Part shown: one piece after another, positions 53,000 through 61,101 of the stretch
Numbering within the stretch: the stretch's first letter is position 1
Layout: each line of letters begins with the position of its first letter
Source of the DNA: Bryobacteraceae bacterium
GTDB taxonomy: Bacteria > Acidobacteriota > Terriglobia > Bryobacterales > Bryobacteraceae
Direction: 5' to 3'
Length of the DNA stretch: 64,000 nucleotides
Assembly (NCBI GenBank): GCA_029975915.1
Contig: JARKOC010000177.1
Span: 496,001 to 560,000 of the forward strand
Position numbers and translations under genes: made by a program
The notes under the pieces: generated by a model
Databases searched by the model: none
The model's input: only the letters and a program-made list of their open reading frames with translations
What the model was told of the DNA's origin: nothing

Positions 53000-53155
53000 A
53001 GCGATTGTGATTGGAGGCCCTGAGGAGCAGGACAAGGAGGCGGGGATCTGACAAGCGCTTGAAAACAAGCCGAATAAAAAAACGCTATTCGCTGGACCCG
53101 CAGATGGCGGACCCCTGTTGCCGGCCGGGAGATGAGTACCGGCGAATCGGTCGGG
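53000..53155. other. Short intergenic region
   Basis: It holds the palindrome CAAGCGCTTG at 53052-53061, which is followed by AAAACAAGC to give a second small stem (GCTTG / CAAGC), and a run of seven A (53076-53082; seven T on the minus strand). These may mark the end of the methyltransferase transcript or the control region of the hypothetical gene. Confidence 0.35.
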
Positions 53156-53842
53156 CTAGGCCTTTTTGAAGTACCACAGCCAGAAATACTGCCCGCCGGC
53201 GCCGTAGCTGTAGCGCATCTCGAAGCCGCAGCGTTCGGCCATGGACCGGGCATCATCTTCGGAGAAGGGCACGCCAAGCCAGGTGTCGTCCGGATCGGTC
53301 TGCATGGTGGCATCACCCTGCACCTGGAATTTGAAGAGTCCGCCGGGCCGGAGAAGCCGGCAGACTTCCCGGACGTAGGTCTCGATCACCTCCCGGCTGG
53401 GGATGTGCTGGAAGACGATCGTTGAAAAGGCGAAATCGAAGGGCTTATCGGCCGGGACCACCGAGAGATCCATGCCGTTGTTCTGGTAGGCGTGGGCGTG
53501 GGGCAGACCGGCGAGGGCCTGCTGCGCGAGGGCGACCATCTCCCCGGAGACGTCAACAGCGTGAACTTCGCCGAATAGCCGTGCCAGGGCCCGCGTGATG
53601 CGTCCGGCGCCGCAGCCGATCTCGAGCACCCTCATCTGAGAGGGCTCTTTGCCCTGACAGATATTGATCATGTCAGTGAGGATTTCCTCGCGAACGGCCT
53701 GCTCGCCCGAGGCGAAGAACTGCTCATCGGACCAGTCAGTCCGTTCGGTGTTGACATAGAACCGGGCGTTTTCACGGGCGCGTTCGTCCCAGTCGCGGCG
53801 CATCTTCTCGAGAGTGACTTCCAGGTTTCGCTTCTCGTCCAT
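53156..53842 (-). CDS. Class I SAM-dependent methyltransferase
   Basis: A 228-residue methyltransferase (Methyltransf_11/25 fold). The SAM-binding motif I is RVLEIGCGAGRITRALA and motif II VHAVDVSGEMV. FDFAFSTIVFQHIPSREVI and RLLRPGGLFKFQ are the later motifs. The substrate is not evident. The start is uncertain: ATG at 53842 or ATG at 53881; neither has a visible ribosome-binding site. It is divergent from the tRNA gene. Confidence 0.85.
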   Translation of the reverse strand: MDEKRNLEVTLEKMRRDWDERARENARFYVNTERTDWSDEQFFASGEQAVREEILTDMINICQGKEPSQMRVLEIGCGAGRITRALARLFGEVHAVDVSGEMVALAQQALAGLPHAHAYQNNGMDLSVVPADKPFDFAFSTIVFQHIPSREVIETYVREVCRLLRPGGLFKFQVQGDATMQTDPDDTWLGVPFSEDDARSMAERCGFEMRYSYGAGGQYFWLWYFKKA

Positions 53843-53906
53843 CAACAACAATTGTAGCGGCGTGGCAGGCGGATGGCCCATGTTATATTGAAGATGGTCC
53901 GAGTGT

Positions 53907-53982
53907 GGGCGGCTAGCTCAGCTGGGAGAGCACCGCGTTCGCAACGCGGGGGTCGTGGGTTCGAATCCCATGCCGTCCACCA
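53907..53982 (+). tRNA. tRNA-Ala (anticodon CGC)
   Basis: A 76-base cloverleaf. The acceptor GGGCGGC pairs with GCCGTCC with a G-U at the third pair, the main alanine identity element. The D arm is GCTC..GAGC. The anticodon stem CCGCG/CGCGG holds loop TTCGCAA, so the anticodon is CGC. The T loop is TTCGAAT. The 3' CCA is encoded. Confidence 0.97.
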
Positions 53983-54075
53983 ACCCACTCCCTGTCGGCT
54001 CTACGCCAAAAACGGGGGACACCCCGGCTCCCAGAACAGTTTACTCGCATGAGACCTTGACTCTCACTGTAGTTA

Positions 54076-55407
54076 TTAGAGGTACTCCGCAGGAAACTTC
54101 CAGGGCTTCCGGTAGACGGGTCTAGCCAGGCGGACTGCCTCCTTGTCTCCGACAATCCTTTCCTTCACCGGGTCAAACCGGACTGTCCGGCCGAGCTGAT
54201 ATGAAATGCCGGCTAATGTGATCGCCAGGTCGACTTTGTAGTGATAGTTGATCGTCGAATCCGGCTCGACCCGGGATTTGATCGAGTCCAGCCACTGGCG
54301 TTCGTGCCCCGGCGAGGGCGGAATCGTCTGAGGCGGCGGCGTCGAGTCCTTGAGGAGGTCGCCTTCCGGCACGATTTCGTGGCGGTTGTAGTCGGAAAAA
54401 AGCGTGCCGTTGAGGGCGTGGAAGTAGATACCGAGCCGGCGAGCCGGCTTGCCACGGCCGAAGTCGAAGGCGAAGCTGTTGGCGCAGTTCATCATCCAGG
54501 TCATGGTGAGTTTGGGATAGCGCCAGGTGACCTCCTGGACATCGGGAGCGTCGCCGTCGTCCTTGATGACGTCACGGCCACCGGTGCAGGTGGTTGCTTC
54601 CGGTACGCCGAGTTCAAGCGCCCAGATGGGCAGGTCGATGATGTGCGGCGCCATGCCGGGCGTCCAGCCGCGCGTGTAATCCCAGAACGAACAGTGGTTG
54701 TAGCTGTCGGCGTAGAGAAGGGAGTTAAAGGGGCGGGCCGGACCGGGCCCGAGCCACATGTCCCAATCGAGGCCGGGCGGAGGGTCCTGTTTTGGCGCGT
54801 GACCGATGCCGTTTGGCCCCTGGTTCATGACGTTGAATGTCCGGACGACGCTCACCGGGCCGAGTTTGCCCGACCGGATCCATTCGACCACTCTTCGGTA
54901 GTTCGATCCGGCGTGGATCTGCGTGCCTACCTGGCAGATTCTTTTGTGCCGCCGGACGGCGTTGCGGACGGCGAGCGTTTCGTCCGGGTAGAGGGTCATT
55001 GGCTTTTGCAGGTAGATGTCCTTACCGGCCTTGACCGCCTCGATGGCCATCAGGGCGTGCCAGTGGGGAGGAGAGGCGATGATCACACCGTCGACGTCCG
55101 GGCGGGCGAGCAACTCGCGGAAGTCGTTGTGGCCTTTCGCCGAACCGTGCAGGGCGAGGGCGGCGTCGCGGCGGTCCTTTGACACGTCGCAGATGGCGGT
55201 GACGACAACGTCGGCGTGCTTGGCGCAATTGGCCAGATTACTCCGGCCCATCCCGTTGACGCCGATGATGCCGAGGTTGATGCGGTCACTTGGCGCGACG
55301 GCGCCGTTGCGCCCAAGAGCAGATGCCGGCACGGCGGCCGGCGCGGCCAACGCGGCCTGGAGGAGCGCGCGGCGGGTGATGTTGTCGGATTCACTGGTCA
55401 TTGTCAT
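54076..55407 (-). CDS. Exported Gfo/Idh/MocA oxidoreductase
   Basis: A 443-residue sugar oxidoreductase with a twin-arginine leader (TRRALLQAALAAPAAV). The Rossmann motif is GIIGVNGMGRSN and the family motif reads QKPMTL instead of EKP. The C-terminal domain (about 180-370) includes PHIIDLPIWAL, where the catalytic-site His is found. The tail ends RPVYRKPWKFPAEYL, a form seen in the larger family members. The stop is about 90 bases past the tRNA. Its ATG overlaps the stop of the upstream UroD-like gene, so the two are linked. Confidence 0.88.
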   Translation of the reverse strand: MTMTSESDNITRRALLQAALAAPAAVPASALGRNGAVAPSDRINLGIIGVNGMGRSNLANCAKHADVVVTAICDVSKDRRDAALALHGSAKGHNDFRELLARPDVDGVIIASPPHWHALMAIEAVKAGKDIYLQKPMTLYPDETLAVRNAVRRHKRICQVGTQIHAGSNYRRVVEWIRSGKLGPVSVVRTFNVMNQGPNGIGHAPKQDPPPGLDWDMWLGPGPARPFNSLLYADSYNHCSFWDYTRGWTPGMAPHIIDLPIWALELGVPEATTCTGGRDVIKDDGDAPDVQEVTWRYPKLTMTWMMNCANSFAFDFGRGKPARRLGIYFHALNGTLFSDYNRHEIVPEGDLLKDSTPPPQTIPPSPGHERQWLDSIKSRVEPDSTINYHYKVDLAITLAGISYQLGRTVRFDPVKERIVGDKEAVRLARPVYRKPWKFPAEYL

Positions 55408-56450
55408 GCCTCATAACCTTGTTTCGCGGCGCGAACCATCGCGCGGATATTCTCTGACGGAGTGCTGGCCACAATGCCGCAACCGGCATTCAGGATGAAC
55501 CTGCGGGTGCGGGAAAAGATCCGCATTAACTCGCGGCTCTTCTGTTCGACGAGCTGTGGAGCGCCATGGGCGAGCACGGTAGTTGGATCAAGATTTCCGA
55601 TAAAAGTTGCGCGGCCGCCGAGAACCTCGGCGGCGCGGCTGGCATCGGTCTTGGTATCGAGTTCAAGCGCATCCGAACCCGTGTCGAGCATGTCACTCAA
55701 GATTGGTTCGGTTTTGCCGCAAATGTGAAGCGCGTAGGGGAGGCCGAGGCTGTGCGCCAGATCGGCGATCCGCTTCTCGTAGGGCTGGGCAAACTGACGG
55801 TACAAGCGAGGCGACACCACGCTTGGCCCGGCCGGGCTGTCTCCGTTGGAGACCATGTGCGCGCCGGTGGCCGCCATCAACCGGATGAACTGGGACGTCG
55901 CTTCGGCGCAGTATTCGAGCAGCAGATGCGCACCAGCCTCGTTCGCCGGGTCCATCAGATCCATCATCCAGCCTCCGGCTCCACGAACGAGAGCGGCGAG
56001 TGAGAACGGGCACTGGTCGCAGTTCCCGCGAAGGTAGATCTCATCGCCGAAATGGCGTTTGATTATCCTGACGGCCTCCAGCCAGACTTGAATCCCTTCG
56101 TATTTGGAGATTTCGGGCGCAGGAAGATCCTTCACCTGGTCCAGCGTTGAAATCAGTTCACCGCGGCAAACGGCCGGCTCGTCATCGGGGAAAACGACCG
56201 GCACTCCGATGGCCCCAGCCAAAGTCGCCGTATCCACGTCGACCATGGCCGCATCAAGACCGTAGCGTTCCACTGATTCGATGAAACAACGCGCCATCTG
56301 GACGGGATCGCGGCGGAAGACGGCCATGGAGACGCCGCTCTCGGCCGCGGCCATCATGAAGTTGTGCAGCATGACGGGCGGGGATGCGGGCATGGCGCCT
56401 TCCAGGGCGGCGCGCGTTTTCTGATAACCGTTCATCTCTTTGTTGAGCAT
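55404..56450 (-). CDS. Uroporphyrinogen decarboxylase-like protein
   Basis: TIM-barrel protein of the UroD/MtaA family, 348 residues. The segments MLHNFMMAAAESG, MVSNGDSPAGPSVVSPRLY, ALHICGKTEPIL and GNLDPTTVLAHG are typical of the corrinoid methyltransferase-like branch; the His/Cys pair in HICG would be zinc ligands there. It should not be a haem synthesis enzyme: the true HemE start motif is missing. It is the first of two genes read leftward. The neighbours suggest handling of methyl ethers or sugar derivatives, but this is inference. Confidence 0.82.
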   Translation of the reverse strand: MLNKEMNGYQKTRAALEGAMPASPPVMLHNFMMAAAESGVSMAVFRRDPVQMARCFIESVERYGLDAAMVDVDTATLAGAIGVPVVFPDDEPAVCRGELISTLDQVKDLPAPEISKYEGIQVWLEAVRIIKRHFGDEIYLRGNCDQCPFSLAALVRGAGGWMMDLMDPANEAGAHLLLEYCAEATSQFIRLMAATGAHMVSNGDSPAGPSVVSPRLYRQFAQPYEKRIADLAHSLGLPYALHICGKTEPILSDMLDTGSDALELDTKTDASRAAEVLGGRATFIGNLDPTTVLAHGAPQLVEQKSRELMRIFSRTRRFILNAGCGIVASTPSENIRAMVRAAKQGYEA

Positions 56451-56497
56451 CTTATACGATGTGTTTGTTCCGTGGTGATCGAACGGAGGCGGCTAAG

Positions 56498-57379
56498 ATG
56501 CAGACACGAAGGCTCTTTCTCGGGGCGGCGGCAGCGGCGGGGGCGATGGGACGGGAGCGGGCCGGCGAAGTTGAAGCGCGGGACATTGGCGGCGAGAAGG
56601 TCTCAGTTTCCAGCGGCGGGGCCACGTTGCTTGAATACAGGTACAGCGCGGCGAGGCCGAAGAGTTACGTCCATCCGCTGTGCCTGGCTGACGGCACTCC
56701 GGTGACGCTGGATGGGCCGGAGGACCACGTGCACCACCGCGGGCTCATGGCCGCGTGGTCCGAAGTGAACGGCATCGACTTCTGGGGCGAGGTGAATCCG
56801 GCGCGGCACGGGAGGATTGTCCATCAGAAGTTCGAACGGTTGAAGGGCGGCGAGGCTGCCGAGATCGCCGCCGTGAATCACTGGGTTGCCGAAGGCAGGC
56901 TATTGCTGATTGAGCGGCGCGCGATCCGGGTCCCCAAGCCGGACAGCGGAGGCGTCTGGCTGGAGTGGACGAGTGAACTGACAGCGCCAAACGAACCGGT
57001 GAAACTCGCCGCCGGGCAGCATGTCTATAACGGACTGGGAATCCGTTTCACGAAGCCGATGGACGGCGGCGAAGTGTTGAATTCAAACGGCACGCGCACG
57101 ATCGAGAAGGCGAACGGCGAGGCGGCCAAATGGTGTGCTTACTCGGGTGCGGGCATGGGCGTCGCCTTCTTCGATCATCCGGGCAATCCGCGCCATCCGA
57201 ACGCATTCTTCGTGATGAACAGAGCCTTCGGCTACATGAGCGCCGCGCCGACGTTTCGAAAACCGTTCGACCTCCCAGTGAAGGGATCGATCCGCTTCCG
57301 CTGGGGTGTGCTGGCGTTCCGGGGAGGGCCGGACGCAGAGTCGTTCGACCGCAGATTCGAGAGATGGAGGAAGTTATGA
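56498..57379 (+). CDS. Exported PmoA/DUF6807-like protein
   Basis: A 293-residue protein with a twin-arginine leader (TRRLFLGAAAAAGAMG). The fold has the family motif DGPEDHVHHRGLMAAWSEVNG and WGEVN after it, and WTSELTAPNEPVKLA in the middle. In other organisms family members are annotated as PmoA but are unrelated to methane monooxygenase subunits. They often occur with oxidoreductases. The function is unknown. GGAGG lies 8 bases before the ATG at 56498. The stop overlaps the next gene as ATGA. Confidence 0.82.
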   Translation: MQTRRLFLGAAAAAGAMGRERAGEVEARDIGGEKVSVSSGGATLLEYRYSAARPKSYVHPLCLADGTPVTLDGPEDHVHHRGLMAAWSEVNGIDFWGEVNPARHGRIVHQKFERLKGGEAAEIAAVNHWVAEGRLLLIERRAIRVPKPDSGGVWLEWTSELTAPNEPVKLAAGQHVYNGLGIRFTKPMDGGEVLNSNGTRTIEKANGEAAKWCAYSGAGMGVAFFDHPGNPRHPNAFFVMNRAFGYMSAAPTFRKPFDLPVKGSIRFRWGVLAFRGGPDAESFDRRFERWRKL

Positions 57380-58404
57380 GCGAGATCCTTGGCGCAGCGA
57401 TTCTTGGCACTGGCGACGTCACGGGCGGGCACATCCGCGCCTACCTAGCGAACCCTCATACCGAGGTGAGAGCCCTTCTGAGCCGCGACCGGGATAGGGC
57501 CGAGGCCAAGGCCCGTGCGCACGGTTTGGAGCGCTGCGGCGCGTACACCGATCTGGACCAGTTGCTCAAGCGCGACGACATCCAGATCGTCTCCGTGTGT
57601 ACACCGCATCATCTCCACGTCGAACAGGCGGTGGCGTGCGCGCAGGCGGGCAAGCACGTTGTCGTGGAAAAACCGGTGGCGCTCGATCTCGAAGGACTCC
57701 GCAAACTCGACCGCGCGATCCGCGAGGCGGGCGTCAGGAGCGTCGTCAGTTTTGTCCTGCGCTGGAACCCGCTGTTCGAGAATATCCGGGCGCTGATTGC
57801 GGATGGCATGATTGGCGACATCTTCCACGGCGAGGTGGATTATCTGCACGGCATTACAAAGGACCTGGCGTTGTATCCGTGGGTGAGGCAAAAGCAGTTT
57901 GGGGGCTCGGCGTTGTTGACGGCCGGATGCCACGCAGTGGATGCGCTGAGATGGTTTGTCCAGCAGGAAGCCGTGGAGGTTTTCAGCTATGCGACGACCA
58001 GCCGGGGTAATCCGCTCGATTACGAATACGACCCGAACAGCGTGACGCTGGTTCGTTTCGCAGGCGGCGCGATGGGCAAAGTGATGACTTCGATCGAGTC
58101 GGTTGCGCCGTACACGTTTCCAATTGTTCTGATGGGCAATGGCGGCACGATTCGCGACAATCGCGTGTTCAGCAAGCGCTGGCCGGGGCAAAACGGCTGG
58201 GCGACGATTCCGGCGATCCTGCCCGATAGCGGCGTGGTGGAGCATCACCCGTTTGTGCCGCAGATCGCGCATTTTGTCGATTGCATCCAGCGAGGCGTTG
58301 AATCGCACTGTAACGTAGCCGACGCCGTGAAGACGCATGAGATCTGTCTTGCGGCGGAGCTTTCTCGTGCCGGGGGCAGGCCCGTGGCGCTGCCACTGTC
58401 CTGA
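57376..58404 (+). CDS. Gfo/Idh/MocA oxidoreductase (no export signal)
   Basis: A 342-residue oxidoreductase starting at the ATG overlapping the PmoA-like stop. The Rossmann motif is AILGTGDVTGGH and the family motif EKPVAL is near residue 98. The C-terminal domain contains GCHAVDALRWF, with the likely catalytic His. Unlike the neighbouring oxidoreductases it has no leader and would work in the cytoplasm. The open frame reaches to 57130, but that part is the upstream gene in another frame. Confidence 0.9.
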   Translation: MSEILGAAILGTGDVTGGHIRAYLANPHTEVRALLSRDRDRAEAKARAHGLERCGAYTDLDQLLKRDDIQIVSVCTPHHLHVEQAVACAQAGKHVVVEKPVALDLEGLRKLDRAIREAGVRSVVSFVLRWNPLFENIRALIADGMIGDIFHGEVDYLHGITKDLALYPWVRQKQFGGSALLTAGCHAVDALRWFVQQEAVEVFSYATTSRGNPLDYEYDPNSVTLVRFAGGAMGKVMTSIESVAPYTFPIVLMGNGGTIRDNRVFSKRWPGQNGWATIPAILPDSGVVEHHPFVPQIAHFVDCIQRGVESHCNVADAVKTHEICLAAELSRAGGRPVALPLS

Positions 58405-58457
58405 CCGGGCTTCTATTGGCGTATTTTGGAGGATACAATTCAAGACCGGGGACACCG

Positions 58458-59750
58458 ATGAGACGAAGGGATTTCACCTTCGGGCTTGCCGCATTGGCCG
58501 GGGCGAGTCCGTACCGTGTTGCTGCGTTCAAGGCGGACGCGACGCCCGCTCTTGGCGAGCCTCTGATCTGGGTCGATCCAACGAAGGAAGTGCTCGATCC
58601 GCTCTGGGCCAAGGGTATTGTGATCGAAGCGCCAGGCGGCAAGATCGTGCTTTGCGCACTGGACTGGTGCGGCGCCGGAGGATACGTGCATCGCATGTTT
58701 CGAGAGAAACTGGCGCGCGCGGTTGGGACCAATGTGGACAGAGTGGCAGTGCAAGCCGTGCATCAGCACACGGCCCCGTACATCGACGGCGGCGGCTACG
58801 AGTTGATGGCGAAGCTGGCGAATCCGCCACTCATGATGAGCCGCGGGTTCCTCGAAACGGTGACGAACCGTGTTGCCGCGGCGGCGGCCGAGGCCGCTAG
58901 CCGGATGAAGATGTTCGATTCCCTAGGGTTGAGTTCAGTTCCGCTCGACCGTGTTGGCAGCGCCCGGCGGCTGGTGGTGGACGGCAAGTTGCAGACGCGC
59001 TTCAGCACCAGCGGCAAGGACCCGAAGATGGCGGCGTTGCCAGAGGGAGACATAGACCATCGCCTTCGCACCGTATCTCTCATGGCCGGGAAGACCCCAT
59101 TGGTCCGGTTGCACTACTACGCATCCCATCCACAGACATTTTGCTGCACCGGCCAGGTCTCGGCTGACTTCGTCGGGGCGGCGCGGGAGGCTGTTGAGAA
59201 GATCGAGCGCATCCCGCAAATCTACTTCACCGGATGCGCCGGCGACACGACAGTAGGCAAGTATAACGATGCCGGGATCGAGGCGCGCAACGGCCTGGCG
59301 CGCCGGATGGAGGAGGGATTACTGGCGTCGATTCGCGCAACCAAAGTCGAGCCGGTGGGTGATGTTGCGTGGAAGTCGGTCGAGATGAGGCTGCCACCCA
59401 AGACCGGACCGGAAACGGAGTGGCCGCCGGCGAAGCTGGCGGGGATGAACGCAGTCGAGATTTGCCGCCGGGCGAACACGGCGGCTTTCGCGCGAAGGAA
59501 GGAACCGTTCGAAGTGTTGTGCCTGCGAATTGGGAGCGCGCGGATCGTCCACTTGCCGGGCGAGCCTCTGCTCGAATTCCAGCGATTTGCGTGGGAGGCG
59601 ATTGTCGCGGGTTACGGCGACATCAGCCCCGGCTACTTGTGTCCCGACAAGGCGTACGCCGAGGGCGGGTATGAACCGTCGGCGGCGAACGCCGGTCCAG
59701 GCACTGAATTCGCGGTGAAAAGGGCGATGGAAGAAGTTCTGAAGGCTTGA
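58458..59750 (+). CDS. Exported ceramidase-like protein
   Basis: A 430-residue protein with a twin-arginine-like leader (MRRRDFTFGLAALAGA). It resembles the N-terminal domain of neutral/alkaline ceramidase: GEPLIWVDPTKEV, LCALDWCGAGG, VAVQAVHQHTAPYIDGGG (His cluster for zinc) and RLHYYASHPQTFC. Neutral ceramidases cut the amide of ceramide; the bacterial family of this length is common in acidobacteria and planctomycetes but has no shown activity that I know. GGGGA lies 7 bases before the ATG. Confidence 0.78.
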   Translation: MRRRDFTFGLAALAGASPYRVAAFKADATPALGEPLIWVDPTKEVLDPLWAKGIVIEAPGGKIVLCALDWCGAGGYVHRMFREKLARAVGTNVDRVAVQAVHQHTAPYIDGGGYELMAKLANPPLMMSRGFLETVTNRVAAAAAEAASRMKMFDSLGLSSVPLDRVGSARRLVVDGKLQTRFSTSGKDPKMAALPEGDIDHRLRTVSLMAGKTPLVRLHYYASHPQTFCCTGQVSADFVGAAREAVEKIERIPQIYFTGCAGDTTVGKYNDAGIEARNGLARRMEEGLLASIRATKVEPVGDVAWKSVEMRLPPKTGPETEWPPAKLAGMNAVEICRRANTAAFARRKEPFEVLCLRIGSARIVHLPGEPLLEFQRFAWEAIVAGYGDISPGYLCPDKAYAEGGYEPSAANAGPGTEFAVKRAMEEVLKA

Positions 59751-59772
59751 GCAGCAAAGGAGAAGCGAAGTC

Positions 59773-61065
59773 ATGGCGACATCAAGAAGAACGTTCCTGG
59801 CGGCTGCGGGAGCGGCCGCGGCGGCGCGAGGCGCCTACCAGGAGACGCTTGCCCTTAACGGCGGACCGAAGGCGGTCACGTATTCGCCTGCCCGTGCGTC
59901 CGCGTTGAGCAAATGGCCGCGTTATGGCGCCGCCGAGAAAAAGGTTCTGCACGATCTGATCGACACGGGCAAGTTCTATGAAGAGTTGCCGGCATTCGAA
60001 AAGGAGTGGCAAGAATACACAAAGGCGCCATTCGTCAAGGCGCACATGAATGGGACCAGCGCAATCACGGCGATGTACTTCGCGCTCGACCTGCCGGCGG
60101 GCAGCGAGGTGATGGTGCCTTCCTACACTTTCTTTTCCCCCTGCCTGGCCTTGCGGTTTTTCGGGCTGGTCCCGATCTTCATCGACATTGATCCCAAGAC
60201 CGCCACTTTCGACCTGGAGGACGCCAAGCGCAAGCTGACGCCGCGCACCAAGGCGGTGGAGGTGATGCACTCCTGGGGCATGCCGTGCCAAATGGACGCC
60301 ATCTCGGCCTGGGCCAAGGAGAAGGGCCTCATTTTGCTTGAAGACGCCGCCCACGCTCATGGCGCGTCGTTCCGGGACAAAAAGATGGGCACGTTCGGCG
60401 AGATGGCCATCTACAGTTACCAGCTATCGAAGGTGATGCCGGCCATCGAGGGCGGCATGGGCATGTACGGGTCGCGCAGCTACTATGAACGGGCGGCGGC
60501 TTTCGGACACTACGAAGATCCGGTGAAGTTCGCCGCTGACAGTCCGGTACGGGCGTATGAGGGTACCGGATTTGGCCAGAAATACCGGATGCACCCGCTG
60601 GCCGCGGCGATCGCCCGCGTGCAATTGCGCGGGCTGGATGAACGCAACGCCGTGGCGAGAAAGAACGTCCAGGCGCTCAATGGCAGGTTGACGCAACTTG
60701 CCGCCGTCGCCGAACCGAAGCTGACGCCGGACATGGAACGCGTCTATTACAACGGCAATATGCTGTTGATCGACTTCCAGAAATTGGGTGTCCCGCGAGA
60801 CGCGATCGTGAAGGCGTTGAAGGCTGAAGGCGTGCCGGCGGCTTTCTGGGACTATCCGGAGCAGCACAAGCTGAAGATATATTCGGAATCGAAATGGTGG
60901 CACCATGCGCCGAAGATCCCGGCATCGATGCCGGGCAACGAGTGGGTGAATAAGAATCACATCTTCATCCCCTGCCAGTACGGCGAGGCGCCGGATCTGA
61001 TCGAGCAGTACGCCAAGGCGTTTGAAAAGGTGTGGGCGCATCGCAAGGCGCTTGCCGGCGCATAG
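59773..61065 (+). CDS. Exported DegT/DnrJ-family aminotransferase-like protein
   Basis: Fold type I PLP enzyme of the sugar-aminotransferase family, 430 residues. The PLP lysine is in SYQLSKVMPAIEGG (K220) and the Asp that holds the ring is in LLEDAAHAHGA. It has a twin-arginine leader (SRRTFLAAAGAAAAARG), unusual for a PLP sugar enzyme, and implies export after folding. AAAGGAG precedes the ATG. Its substrate may be a sugar with a keto group made by the oxidoreductases alongside. It is 22 bases after the ceramidase-like gene. Confidence 0.85.
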   Translation: MATSRRTFLAAAGAAAAARGAYQETLALNGGPKAVTYSPARASALSKWPRYGAAEKKVLHDLIDTGKFYEELPAFEKEWQEYTKAPFVKAHMNGTSAITAMYFALDLPAGSEVMVPSYTFFSPCLALRFFGLVPIFIDIDPKTATFDLEDAKRKLTPRTKAVEVMHSWGMPCQMDAISAWAKEKGLILLEDAAHAHGASFRDKKMGTFGEMAIYSYQLSKVMPAIEGGMGMYGSRSYYERAAAFGHYEDPVKFAADSPVRAYEGTGFGQKYRMHPLAAAIARVQLRGLDERNAVARKNVQALNGRLTQLAAVAEPKLTPDMERVYYNGNMLLIDFQKLGVPRDAIVKALKAEGVPAAFWDYPEQHKLKIYSESKWWHHAPKIPASMPGNEWVNKNHIFIPCQYGEAPDLIEQYAKAFEKVWAHRKALAGA

Positions 61066-61101
61066 GCGGCGGCGAATTAGGTTTCGCGGAGCATTGAAGA
61101 C

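Noticed and set aside
53913..54155. Minus-strand frame containing HGIRTHDPRVANAV
   Set aside because: This is the well-known false translation of the complement of a tRNA gene.
55404..56450. Annotation as HemE of haem synthesis
   Set aside because: The HemE N-terminal signature is missing and no other haem genes are present; the pattern fits methyltransferase-like relatives.
56498..57379. Annotation as a methane monooxygenase subunit
   Set aside because: The PmoA label of this family is a misnomer; the protein has a Tat leader, no membrane helices and no pMMO neighbours.
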